This document shows, one piece after another, positions 13,101 to 26,300 of a DNA stretch of 64,000 bases. A program made the translations under genes and the position numbers. Each line of letters starts with the position of its first letter. Within the stretch, counting starts at the first letter, position 1. Origin of the DNA: Berghia stephanieae (Eukaryota; Mollusca; Gastropoda; Nudibranchia; Aeolidiidae); NCBI GenBank assembly GCA_034508935.3, contig CM067445.1:78747348-78811347 (forward strand). Direction: 5' to 3'. Under the pieces are notes generated by a model. It was not told the origin of the DNA. It saw only the letters and a program-made list of their open reading frames with translations, and made no database searches.

Positions 13101-13661
13101 ACTTTGGCCTTATTTGTCAATGGATCACAAACCATATTTGAAATGAAATAAATTTTGTATAACAAAGCTAGATCTGAAATCTGGATGTTACTGTTAAATA
13201 TCAAAATCTTGCCACACAATAGCAATTCAATAGGAGTGCATTAGAGTGCAAGGGTCCCAAGGGATCTTCATCGTCAAAATGGATGTGATTTTGCTGGGAT
13301 GCTTTGCTTGGATTTTTCACGATTGCATTTTTATCATACTAAGTTAGAGGAAGAATAACTGGATAACTACTTTTGAAACCTATCATATTTGGTATCAAAA
13401 TAAGTAGAAATTTTTGTACTTTTATAGCACAAATTAAATTGTAGCCATGCTAATCTGTGATATTTGTACAGAAAATTATTTTATGAGCATTACCTTTATC
13501 TTTTGTGCATTACTGTATAATTGCTCGATATAATTTTTTTTTGTTTTTTTTTTTAAATATTGGGCAATATCCATTAAATTTAATGCTCAAAGCGCTCACA
13601 AGGCTTCAACTGAAGGCCATATGTTTTTCATAATTATGTGATAATTATGATGATGTTGATG

Positions 13662-13703
<42 letters not shown>

Positions 13704-14081
13704 GTGATAATTATGATAAAAGTAATAATAATTATAATAATAATGATGATGATGATTAATAATAATGAATGGCCATTCAAGTAGGGTTCTGATGTTTTAC
13801 TTGTGATTACATAAATGGCAGTTCACGCCAATTTCTCCTCACCCCTGTCTATAATTACCACTTTGGCTGTTGATCTTGGGTGGTTGCTATAGGCATGTTT
13901 GACAATAGTTATGCCATGCAATATAAAATCAAAGGTACACAAAGCGTTTTTGTCATCAAAGGTGGATGTACATTTTATATTAATTTCGTTCTTTATGGAA
14001 TATGTCATGAGTCTACATTGCTCTCCACATTAATTGTGAATGACAAGGACAGGGCATATTGAGTGCCAAACACAGTGCCAT

Positions 14082-14128
<47 letters not shown>

Positions 14129-17100
14129 CCCTTCTGGCAAATTGACGTGAGGATTCTCCTTTATCATTATTTCCAGGGCTTCAAGAACAAGGATTATATC
14201 GGGTTGTAGGAGTTACATCCAAAGTCAACGCTTTTCAAAAACTTGCTTTAGGTAGGTACATTTTAGACAATTTATCTAGTTATCCTTAGCAAAATGTTGA
14301 CTATCCGGAGTTGTAAACAAACTTTTCATGCTTTCAGACTTTACACAAGTTTCAGATTTTATTGCATTTATTTTAATTTTGAACCACAGGCCAAAACCAG
14401 TCCAGATCAAGTATGTTGTTAGGGCATGTATAGTTTTCCTTTCACAATGGAATTTTGGTAAACTCTTTGTCTTCTCTATCCCTCAATCACAGATCCCAAG
14501 AAGGCTGATAAAATCAACTTTGATGATCCTTCAGTTTATGAAACAAAGACAATAACAAGTGCTGTGAAAAATTATTTAAGGTGTGTACATAGTGACAGCT
14601 TATTTAAGGGGTATCACATCTTCTACTCGTTTCTTTGGATAATTACAATGGCTTTATTATTTTATTTCTTAAAGCCAATGGCGTTGATATAAGATATGAC
14701 AATTAATTCTTTATTTGTACTCTTTATAATCCATAATTTTTTGAATAAAATAAATAATAAATACAAATACTTATTTATCACATATCGTAATGATACATTT
14801 GGAAGCAGGCACTGGAGAAAGATAGAAATCTGACAAAGTGTGTATGAACAAGAAAATAGTGCCAGACAAAGCAGAAGAAAAAAAAAAGACAAAATTTTTT
14901 TAAGTGAAAAGATTTAAAAATCTGTACAGAAACAGTGCGGTTTGAAATTTATTTTTTTCATAATTTGCTCTTCCTTTGTCTAGAACGTTACCGGAACCAC
15001 TAATGACCTTCAAACTTCATGAAAAATTCATCCAAGCTGCTAGTAAGTTATTGTCTATATTTATTTTTAAAATTTTGATGAGAATTTGTAACTTGAAATA
15101 TTCTAGATTACGCAGGTTCAACTCCTAATATGAAAATTGGGAATGTAATGCTTGCTGTTGTCATCATAGTTTTGAAATTTTATTCAAGCTTGTTTTGTCA
15201 TTAGGAAAAATTCCAAATACAATTTTCTGTCTTCCATCTTTAACTTGAGAAAATATTAGATATTTTGAGATATACATGCTGATAAAGTCACCAGGTAAAT
15301 TAATAGAATAAATGTCATTCAAATTGTAATTGAGAAGTAGAATTTTATGGCCTGAAAAGTTTGTAGGTCCCTTTTAACAGTGAACATAATAATTAAGTAA
15401 CCATCTCTATTATAACCATAAAAAATTATCTTGTTTCTCATTTTTCCATTCAGAGCAAGACAGCAAAACACTACGCATTCTGGATGTTCATAAATATGTA
15501 CACCAACTCCCTGAATCCAACTTTGAAATGTTGGATATTTTGTTACAACACTTGGAAAGTGAGTTTTACCAGTCATTGTGTTCAAAAGTTGTAGAATGTT
15601 TTGTATATTCTTTGTCCCGAATTTAAAAACTGTTAATTGAAATGTTAGAATTACTTGATTCGCTTGAAATTCAAATCTCATTTCTGGTACCTATATGTTT
15701 GATATTAGATGAAAATAATATAAAGCTCATTTGAGAAAAAAAAATTAAACAAACAAGTAAAATTAAACCCGAATTTTTGAAATCGCAACTTTCGGTAAAC
15801 GGCAATATTTCCTAAGAAATGGAATTAATTTTATATAAAAGTCACTGGTTAATTGCAATATACTTTGATTAATGGCAACAAATTTTCAACCTCAAAAAGT
15901 GGCAAATTCAAGAAATCAATCAAACATAATCTCATGATTAAATTTCATCATGCGGGTGGTTGGATGGGAGCATCACCCTTGAATCATATACCTATGATGT
16001 TCGCATGGGTGTACGATCCGATAGTGATGTCGTTTCTTCTTCTCTTTACTAGCCTATCCTGCTTCTTTGGTTTGTGATTGTATTTTTGACAGGGATATTT
16101 TTTTTTCCTGTAAATCTTCTGCCTGTCTGTTCTTGGTTATTTATAATTTAGCTTATGATATCTTTAGGTTATGATTTTGATTTACATTTGTACTATTTTT
16201 GTTAGATTGCTTGTTTTTTTGTTTCAGCGGTCTCTCATATAACCTCAATTGTGTTGGAAGAGACCTAAAGCAACAAACAAACAAACAAACAAAAAAAAAA
16301 TTCATCATGGATGAATTCATGACAGAGTGAAGAATCGAAAGTGGGCAGGGTTTAATGCTACAGTAGTGTGTGACTATTCTATTAGAGACAAAAAAAGGTG
16401 GGCTTTGCAGTATTGATTTGTGCAGTCATCTGTGTCCATTAGATAGGAGACGAAGGGGCTGGGCATAGTCTAGACAACAGCTAGATAATGACAGTTGTAA
16501 GGAGAGACTGAGCGATATCCTTTGTTTTGGGATTGAAAACTGTGCATTGTGACCAATGGGTTTGGTGAGAGCTTATTGTTTATCATCACGGCTATGCTTT
16601 TTTGACTCTTACAAATATTGAGAACAAACAGTGAAAGTTAATCCAATTTGAATAAGATGTTGGCTTGCATCAAAACTGCTTTTGCTTGTCAAAATCTATA
16701 CAGGGCTGCCATATGTTTTTTTTGTTTCAATCAAATTGCTCAAGTCTGTGGTGGACCAAGAACAATGTATACAAAAAGTGGTTTGAGTTAACCTCATATG
16801 GTAAGAAAACGATTAATGGTCAAATCAAAATTGCTATAAAAACTTACAAGTTGTGAAAACACCGTCCCATCATTTTATCTGAAATCGACCAAAGATACGG
16901 CAGCTTGGATTTAAAAAACACATGAAGACTGAGAACCATGGCTTCCCCGAACAAGGGGAATGATATCTGTTACAGAAAACAAAACTTCAAATCATCAAGG
17001 AGTTCAATTCATCTCCGAAACAAACTCATTCAGAACTTGCCAACCTCCCCCCCCCCCCCAAATGTGGCATCTACAAAACTGTTTCAGTAGTGGACAGGAA

Positions 17101-17247
17101 ACTCAACTTCGATTAATTGCTAATTCGGTTAATCACAACATTTTTGGTGATCCCAAAGCATTGCAATTATCTGAAGTGGACTATTATTATCAACTTATCA
17201 AGAGCAAGAGCTGACTTTTTTCAAATGGGAAACTTTTGATATGAAAT

Positions 17248-17338
<91 letters not shown>

Positions 17339-20300
17339 CTCTTACTATTTTTATTATCATTATTAACATTATTGATTTATGTTTCAAAGTAAAATTTCCC
17401 CGACCCCCAATTGAACATTTTTGTGCTTTCATTTCTTTTTCTCCTCTCCCAGAGTGTCCGACCAATCAGATGTAAACAAGATGACAGTGGCCAATCTGGG
17501 TGTGTGTTTTGGTCCATCATTGATGAGACCAGAAGAAGAGACCATGGCAGCGATCATGGATATCAAGTTTTGTAATTTAGTGGTTGAGATTCTTATCAAC
17601 AACTACACACAGGTATAATCGTAAACAAAGAGCTGAAGAAAAAATAACGAATATACATTTTAGGTTCAAGACTATTTCATCAAATAAACAATATCAATAT
17701 TTTATTTGCTGTATGTTTCATTGAAGTTTAGTAGTTGATAAGTTTGAAGAAAAAAATGCAGTAATGTCATTTTTTTTCTGAATCAAATGAGAAAATTGTA
17801 AGCATTTTTTATCTCAAAAAGAAAAAAGAGGGGAAAAAATGACACATCTGATATGAGAAATACATGTTTGAAATGTAAGCAAATGTGAGGAAATGAAACT
17901 GAAGTACTGATTCAAAACACCCTAAATTTTAAGATCATTTTCTAAATTCAAACCCATTTTTCATCCACTTTAAGACATCATTCACCAAAACTTCAAGATC
18001 CAAAAAGATACACACTATTTCTAACATAATATGAGCATTTGGTTTAACAAATAATTGTAACGGTCTGTTTAACACTGCAAAAACGACTGGATTTTCTATT
18101 TGAAAAGGACTAACTTTTGTGATTTTCCAGACAATTGGTTGATTTTAAGAATAACTGGGCTATCCTGCATTATTAAAAGATTTGGCAAAGCTACTTGGAC
18201 GCTATTTTTAAAAGCATAAGATCGCCCATATTAAAAGTTTAACACGAAACTTTGGGATTTCTTGTCAAACAAAACTTGGCTAGGATTTTTTTTTCTAAGT
18301 GAGAGAATTTGAAAATGTTACATTTAGAGAAATTTGGATTTGAGAAAACTTAACTTGCTGTTAAAAGAGTTTTGATATTGGTGACAACATTTTATTAGTA
18401 ATAACAATATTTTTTCCTTTTATTTTAATGTGGATAATGCATAGCTGCCAATTTCCATTTTCCATTAAATTTTCTAATTTTTGAAAAATGTTTTTTTTAA
18501 TTAAACTTTTTTTTCTTTTCTTGATGCTTCAATGATGTTTACACATGTATTATGACCAAATGCTTGTCTTTAATTTTTGTTTATGGCATATTACTGTTAG
18601 ACTTCAGTATAAAGAGCTACAGTTCTTAATGTCCTATTATTTTAATGTAACAAATTAGGATAGTATGATTTTGTGCTTCATGGGAAAAAAATCCTGGTTT
18701 TAAAGATATAAACTCAGTTTTTTTAAACCTTACCCTGTTTAACTAGCATTTTGGGTTGGTAGCTCTGGATAATGTCTTGATAACTGTATAAATTATTTCT
18801 TTCAGATATTTAAGCATCCACCAGATGGTGCTGACCTCAGTGAATCCAGAGTTCTTCCAAGTAAAGACCAACCTCCATTGCGATATGATACAGATATCCA
18901 TCTGAGAGGAAATGTGCCATCAATGGGACCCAAGTCCAACCATAACACACCAAGCACTCCCATCTCCAGACACTATGCAAACCAAGCCCCTGTCCATCCC
19001 AATGCTGCGGGCAGGGCAAAATTACGACCTGTCCAAATATTCAATGCAAATACTGGAGGTAATGTTGCAAGTTTGGCCAGAAGAGATGTTAAGAGATATT
19101 ACTTCAATCATAGTCATTTAGATGTACAGCTACTTTACTCATTTGTCACACTTGAATATTTATTGATACTATTCGTTTAGGTGAAATACTCACATCTGCC
19201 AACCAAATTAAAGTGATACTAGGCTGCTAGAAGCTGTGGACTGTAAAAAGTAATAAACAAAAATGAATATAACAGCTTCAAATAAGAACAAAATACCAAA
19301 CACGGAACGTTTCAGGCTCAAAACCCTTCTTCAGACAACAACAACAAACAATAAAAGCATATTACATATTATTATTATTATATTATTATTACTAAATTCC
19401 AGATAGACGACAGAGCTATTTTGTAGGTCCTCTCTGTAGAAAAATCTTGGATAGTGACTGTATTATTCATTTTTGTTTTTTACTTTTTACAACCAAATTA
19501 AACATACCAACCTACAAAACTGTGTGTAACCTTTAACATTTACAGTCTGATTGATATAATTTAATGAGAACTAATAAATAACAGGTTGTCTAAAAATAAT
19601 AACAAAGAGCTGAGTGACGCCAACTTCGTTCCCACTATATCATTATGTTGTATAACTGGATAGATGACCACCAAGTATTTTTAATTTTTTTTTACTTGTT
19701 GCTAGTTACAAATTTTTCTGCTTTTTTAAAAATTGTTCTTCCTGCTAATTATTTTATTATTGTTCAACAATGCAATCTTTCAATTTTTAATTATTTTTTT
19801 TTCATAAAATTTATATGATAAGTGCAAAAATAACATATATCCAATTATGTGCACAGGACTGAAGTTCTAAAGCTCAAATGGTTGCTGGTTGGGATAAGTG
19901 ATAATTATAAAAAAACAACTCCTGTTAAAAAATAGTATTTTCTCCTTATTTATTCATCTGTTCTGCTTTTTTTTAGATATAGAAATTATTGAATTGTTTC
20001 AATATCTTTGATGGAATTGTCTGAACATTATTTATACATATTCTTAGAATGTTGAATGTTATTCCCCCACAGCGTTGTTCACAATATTTTCATTGAGAAA
20101 TCTTTAGCCAAAACTGTCCATGCAGGTCTTATTAACTATTTGGCACAAATATATTTGTGGGGATGCTTATACATATGCTCTTGGGTGTGTGTATATGTAT
20201 GCTACCTTAAAGTCTCAAACAGTTTTTAGATTTGGCACTATACTAAGTGCTCTTTGAATTTGTATAAAACCTGTCATTAAGAAAATAAAAGATTTCATTG

Positions 20301-23300
20301 TAATTTTTAATCTTACCTAGAAATCTAGTGCCTCAATTGACCAAAACTTCAGGAGATTTCAGTCATAAGTTTTATTTATTTTGAAACCAATTCACTCAAC
20401 TATTGTCGATTAGCTGGATTCGTTTTCTTTGGATCAAACTGAAAGCTCTTTGTAATAAAGTCATTTATTGTCCATCCTCTGTAGTTTTGTTATCAGGGAA
20501 ACATTCATTATTGTCTTTCCTCTTAATAGGATTCCAGTCTCTCACAAATTATGACAAAGTTCGATCATCTGAAATATTAGACCCTGCTATCCAGTCACTT
20601 TCTGGTGGACTGAGCAACCAAAAAAAAAATATAAATCTTGAAGATGCAATTTAGCCTAGTTCATTTACTTGCGAGTCATGTGCTCTTTTAGTTGAGATAC
20701 ATAGTCCTCTTCTTTGTGATAAGGATCCTAATCGTTTGGTGACAAAACAATTGTGATTAACCATACAGACAATACTAAAGATGGATAAACTCCTGTTCTA
20801 TTTGCTGTATTAACCATACAGACAATACTAAAGATGGATAAACTCTTGTTCTATTTGCTGTATTAACCATACAGACAATACTAAAGATGGATAAACTCTT
20901 GTTCTATTTGCTGTATTAACCATACAGACAATACTAAAGATGGATAAACTCTTGTTCTATTTGCTGTATTAACCATACAGACAATACTAAAGATGGATAA
21001 ACTCCTGTTCTATTTGCTGTATTAACCATACAGACAATACTAAAGATGGATACTCTTGTTCTATTTGCTGTATTAACCATACAGACAATACTAAAGATGG
21101 ATAAACTCTTGTTCTATTTGCTGTATTAACCATACAGACAATACTAAAGATGGATAAACTCCTGTTCTATTTGCTGTATTAACCATACAGACAATACTAA
21201 AGATGGATAAACTCTTGTTCTATTTGCTGTATTAACCATACAGACAATACTAAAGATGGATAAACTCCTGTTCTATTTGCTGTATAACACTAAAGGACTT
21301 TTTTTTTCATTTACATTATCTTATATAAATAACAGGTTTTGATACGCATAATAGTGTGAGTGGAAGCAATGAGTCATTAAACTCTTCCAAGAGTGTCCTA
21401 TCACCTAGAGGAGCCTTACCTTCAGGACCCATGACACCAGGATCTGAGAAGTCCAGGCGAGGTTCCAGTAATTCAGAAGCTGCTCCTGTATATTCCAATG
21501 TCAATGCCCTAGGTGAGTGGAAATCATCAATGAAGAATAATTTGTGAATACCCTTTAAAAAAATTATTACAGACAAGAGTAGTGAGAACTGTAAAATAGT
21601 AGTGAAAGCAATTTTCAATGTTAACACAACAAATTTGGTATCTATGCATCAAATGTGACCCATCGACTCAAAACGGTATTATTTCAGGATTAATCAGCCC
21701 CTCTAAAGTAAATTTAGAAATACAAAAAAGAGAAAAGCGAAATTAGATCTGTGTGCAATTCCAGGAATTGTATTTATTCTTCACCATATGGAAGTGAAAT
21801 TACCATGCAAGTTTCATATTTATGGCTCTATATTTAATTTTCAGCATCTACGTCATCCTGACATAATACTGTTTTGAGACGGTGGGTGACAAATTATATT
21901 TTTTAAAGAAAGGCTTTTAGGTTCAGTTTAAACTTTCCCTGCAGTCTATTTGTAAAACTACTGACTGATAATATCTCTTTGAATTGAAATACAAGTTTAT
22001 AACATCAATTTTTCAAATTTCAGCATCAAGATTTAACCTGAATCTCTCTGGAAATGATTCGCCAGCATTGTGAGTAAAGATTTTCTTGTTTTATTCAACA
22101 ACTCTTTTTTGACATTAGTTAAATCATTAGCAATGAGAAAGAGTGCTTCAAACTTATTGCTACAAGGTGCAATTAAAGATTTGCTGTATGCTTTCCTCCA
22201 CCCCATTTTTTAAAAGTTTACTTATTTTTTGGGTTTTGTTTTTTCCCTAAGTTCATATTTACAAGAAAGCATAGTTTGCTTTTACCATACTCTGCGTGAG
22301 TTATATATCGTTTAAAATGCTTGGTCATAACAATAGCACCCTTCCCCCTCCCTCATTTTTCTACATTCTTTTCTGAAAGTGTGAATGTTTTATTTTGACT
22401 AAGCCTCCAAAGTAACCACATTCACAGTTATAGTAATTTTCTACAGTTTTATGCTGTTGACAGTTGAAGTTTGTAATTTCTTATGTTTAAAGTGTACCTA
22501 CCTGTGTTTTGAAGGATATATATCTTTTGTCTGGCTTGCTTATTAAAACAATCTGGACTTACTAGGCTGTAACAAAACAAAATATTTTTCACTGCTTAGA
22601 CCGGTATTTTTTATCAGGATATGGCACCATAAGGCCATTTTTTTACTTCACTTTTTATCATACAAGTGTGCTCCTTCAACTGATCATGATTTCAATATGT
22701 TTGCGAACAACAATTACAAGTTAATATTCCACAATGTGTAAGGAAATGATTTCATATAAGTTTATAGTCCGTTGCAATAAACATCCCTCATCCCTTTCCA
22801 TTTCAATGAATCGCCCAAATTATTCACATGGACTTTGGAGAAAAGGTTACAAACTCTTTATTTTGAGTCAGAAGAAAAAAGCGCCTTTGAGTACCAACTG
22901 GAAGCTTACCTAACCAGGTTTTAAAGATATGCTTAGTTACATTACAGCAGGAATGACCTATCAAAAATTGCCATAGAATCAATATTTCTTACCCAGTTTA
23001 ATTTGTAGTCCTATTGTAACCATTATGTTTCAGAAAATTCAAAATGAATCAAAATAAATAGAATAAAATATGACAATCGTTCAATTTTTCTTTTAATAAA
23101 GAAATCATGACTGAATGTCGTGTTTTTACGTGCCGAATCTTTTCTGTACTTTAATTTTTTTTAAAACATTTTTTGGTACACATTTAAAGTCATTCCCCCT
23201 AATGATTTTGATAAATGTTTTCCAAATCTATTTGTACACGAGCTAGGTACCAAAGGTCTGTATAATTATATATTTTCCTAAGCAGTGTTACTGTCATGTG

Positions 23301-26300
23301 ATACTTTGCCCATTGCATTTTACGAATGTAATACCAAGCACATCATTTAATTTTGAACCTGCCAGTTATGATTGAATCTATGTTATTGTATTAAATTCTG
23401 TTGAAATAAGATAGACATTTCTATTTGTCTTAAAACTGATTGGAAAAAATAGCCACAAAGAAAGTATCTATTGTATAGACAATATCAATATAAAATAATA
23501 TACAACTGGAATGGAAACTCAAACTCTTATTAAGAAATATTTGGCTTTAAAACACACTCAAGGATACATTACATCCAGTGACAGATCAGTGTGCAGAAAA
23601 TTGTCCTAGATTTGTTTCATGACTCAGCAGTACAGTGTGTCATCTTGTTGTAAAATCAAATAATGTGTAAATGATCAGAATACCCTTCCCGGCACTGTTG
23701 ACTCAGGTACCTGGCTATAGACAGTGATGGATATTGTAAAAGTGAGAGTACAAAAAGGATACCTAACAGTTGATTTATATTGTACAAAATGGAAATTTGT
23801 TTTCATTTGGCCTGTTAGGGTAAATAAATTTAGTATTATGAAGTTCATTGAGTCATTTACCTAAGACAGTTTTTATTTGCTATTATCTCTCCTAAGAGAA
23901 AATATATCGGTACGTGGTATAAAGAAGTTGACAAATTTTTCTTTCTGTTGATGTATCGCATGCCTTCATTGACACAATTGAGAAGCAGATGCAGATGGCT
24001 TAACGTGTACCAATGTTACATGTAAAACCGCACCAAAATAGTTCAGATATTTATTTCACATTAGCATTGCTACACAGCTGTTGCCACTCAGTGACTGTGG
24101 TTTGGTTACAAACCCGTAATTCGACCAAAGCTGACCCCTTTGTACAGTCTCGACTGAGGTGGGCACGTGAACACAAGGACTGAGTTCAGAATATGTTAGG
24201 CGGCATTTTGTTTACAGACGAAATAGCTTTTTAAAGTTGATTCCAGATACAAACGATCATTGAAGTAAGAAGTGGATATTAATCTGTAATGGTGTGGGCA
24301 GTGATAGTTGGTAGTAGAAAGACTGAGCTAATACGTATCAACCAAAGACTCCTGACACGAATCCAATTGAACATACATATGTGGATTTTATGAAAAGAAA
24401 GCTAAAAAAAATATTTTTTTAATGAACACAAACACTGTACAAAATCTGATGAACTGTTCGACAGACTAAATACAATTTGAAATTATATACCTGCAGAAAC
24501 TGTCCATCAATTGACATCATCAGTGAAGCAAAAAAAGTTATGGCATTGATCAATTCTACCAGTGAACGTACAAATTACTGAAGTTCATCATGTTTGCTGA
24601 TTTCAATTATGTGCTCGATTTTACAAAATTGATTTTTTAATGACTGGTCTTAAGTGTCTGCAACTTTTTAACAATTTATACAAATTGGATAAATTATACA
24701 CCAAAAGAAAACTAGTTTTGTCTAGTTTCCAAATCTGTATATGTCATTGTATTTGTTCCAACCATAATCGAATTATTAGCGGAAACAATCTAGTTTCTTT
24801 TGTAAATGACTATATCTTTCTCTTTGATATAAGTATTGTAAATCTTGGTAAATGCTGAGTTTGAAACCTTCCAGATTCTCTACCATTTTTCATGTTATAT
24901 ACCTATTTTTATTTATTTTATTTTGTTAATGGTTACCGCCTAATAACCTGCCTCTTTGTATCTTTGTAAAGCGTTTTGAGCACATTAAGTGGATATTGCG
25001 CTATATAAAACCACAAAGCTCAAGCTCAAGTGTCTATTTGCAAGAGAATTTGATTACAAATATTCAATTGTGTTGCACTTTATGTATTCAGTGAAAAACA
25101 GGATTATTAGGTGAAGAAGTTGGATATTAGAGGGTGTTTTTAATTGTGAAAGTTTTGTTACACGAGAGTAGCTGGTTATTACTTGAAGTGGGCAATTACA
25201 AGGCAAATCATTTGGCAGTTATCACTGAACAGTGCTTTTTAAAGGTTTCAAAGCTGTCATCATAGAATGCCATTTAAGGCACTTGCACGTAAAAAAATCA
25301 AGAATAATTTCTTTTTATTCTTGGTCAGACCTGGTAGAAAACACTCATACATTACCATTTTATCTATTGCACAGCTGCTTCACCCCTTCTCCTCCGCTTT
25401 TAAATAACAAGAAAAGGTTTTTGCAAAAAAAGGGGATTGGTTGATATTTTTGATGATCTTTAAAATCACATGAGGAATTTTTATTTGCCATGTTTATTTT
25501 CTTTATACCCACCCATATTAAAGTTGACTCAGATTCACATTTTGAATTTATTTTTGCTTTACTAGGAATACACGTGACTCCTCTCAACCACTTTATCAGG
25601 GAAAGGTTTTCAAAGGACTGATTTCCCTCAAAAAGCCTAAAGATGGAAATGATAATAATAATTATTTTGTGGCCTATTATTTTGCTACCACAAGGCCAAG
25701 TGATAACAAGCACTTTGCTACTGATACTATTGTAGTGAGGTGTTCGCAGTCACCCTTGTCATTAATTGGAACAAAGCGAATATTAAATTGCTAAAAGCTG
25801 TGGACTGTAATAATAATAATAATAAATGGCATTTATATAGCGCTTTACCCCGTTGCCACAGGCTCTAAGCGCTTTACAGTGATATAAAACAAAACATATT
25901 ACAGTGAGACAAGTGTGAAGGAAACGTGATACGAATTCAATTTAACAACAACAAAATATGAAAATAATATTGCAACATTATGACGTAAAAAGATAAAACT
26001 TTAAGCGAGATTTGAACGTTGTCAACGAATCCGAGCATCTCACGTGTGACGGGAGAGAGTTCCAAAAATGGGGGGCCGAAAATTGAAAAGACTGTTCACC
26101 TATTTTACGCAATGTAAAAAGTAAAGTTTTTAAAAAATGAATACAACATCTTCAAAAAATAATTAAATACCAAACATGGAACATTTCGGGCTTGAAAACC
26201 CTTCTTCAGCCAATTCATTAGTCTAAAGCAATACCCAGTATAGATTTCCAGAGGTGGATAAATGATGTTCATCTTATCTTGTTATTGACTAAAGATGGGT

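Noticed and set aside
20757-21284. CRISPR-like direct repeat array
   Set aside because: The 53-bp units are contiguous with no spacers, in an intron of an animal gene; it is a minisatellite.
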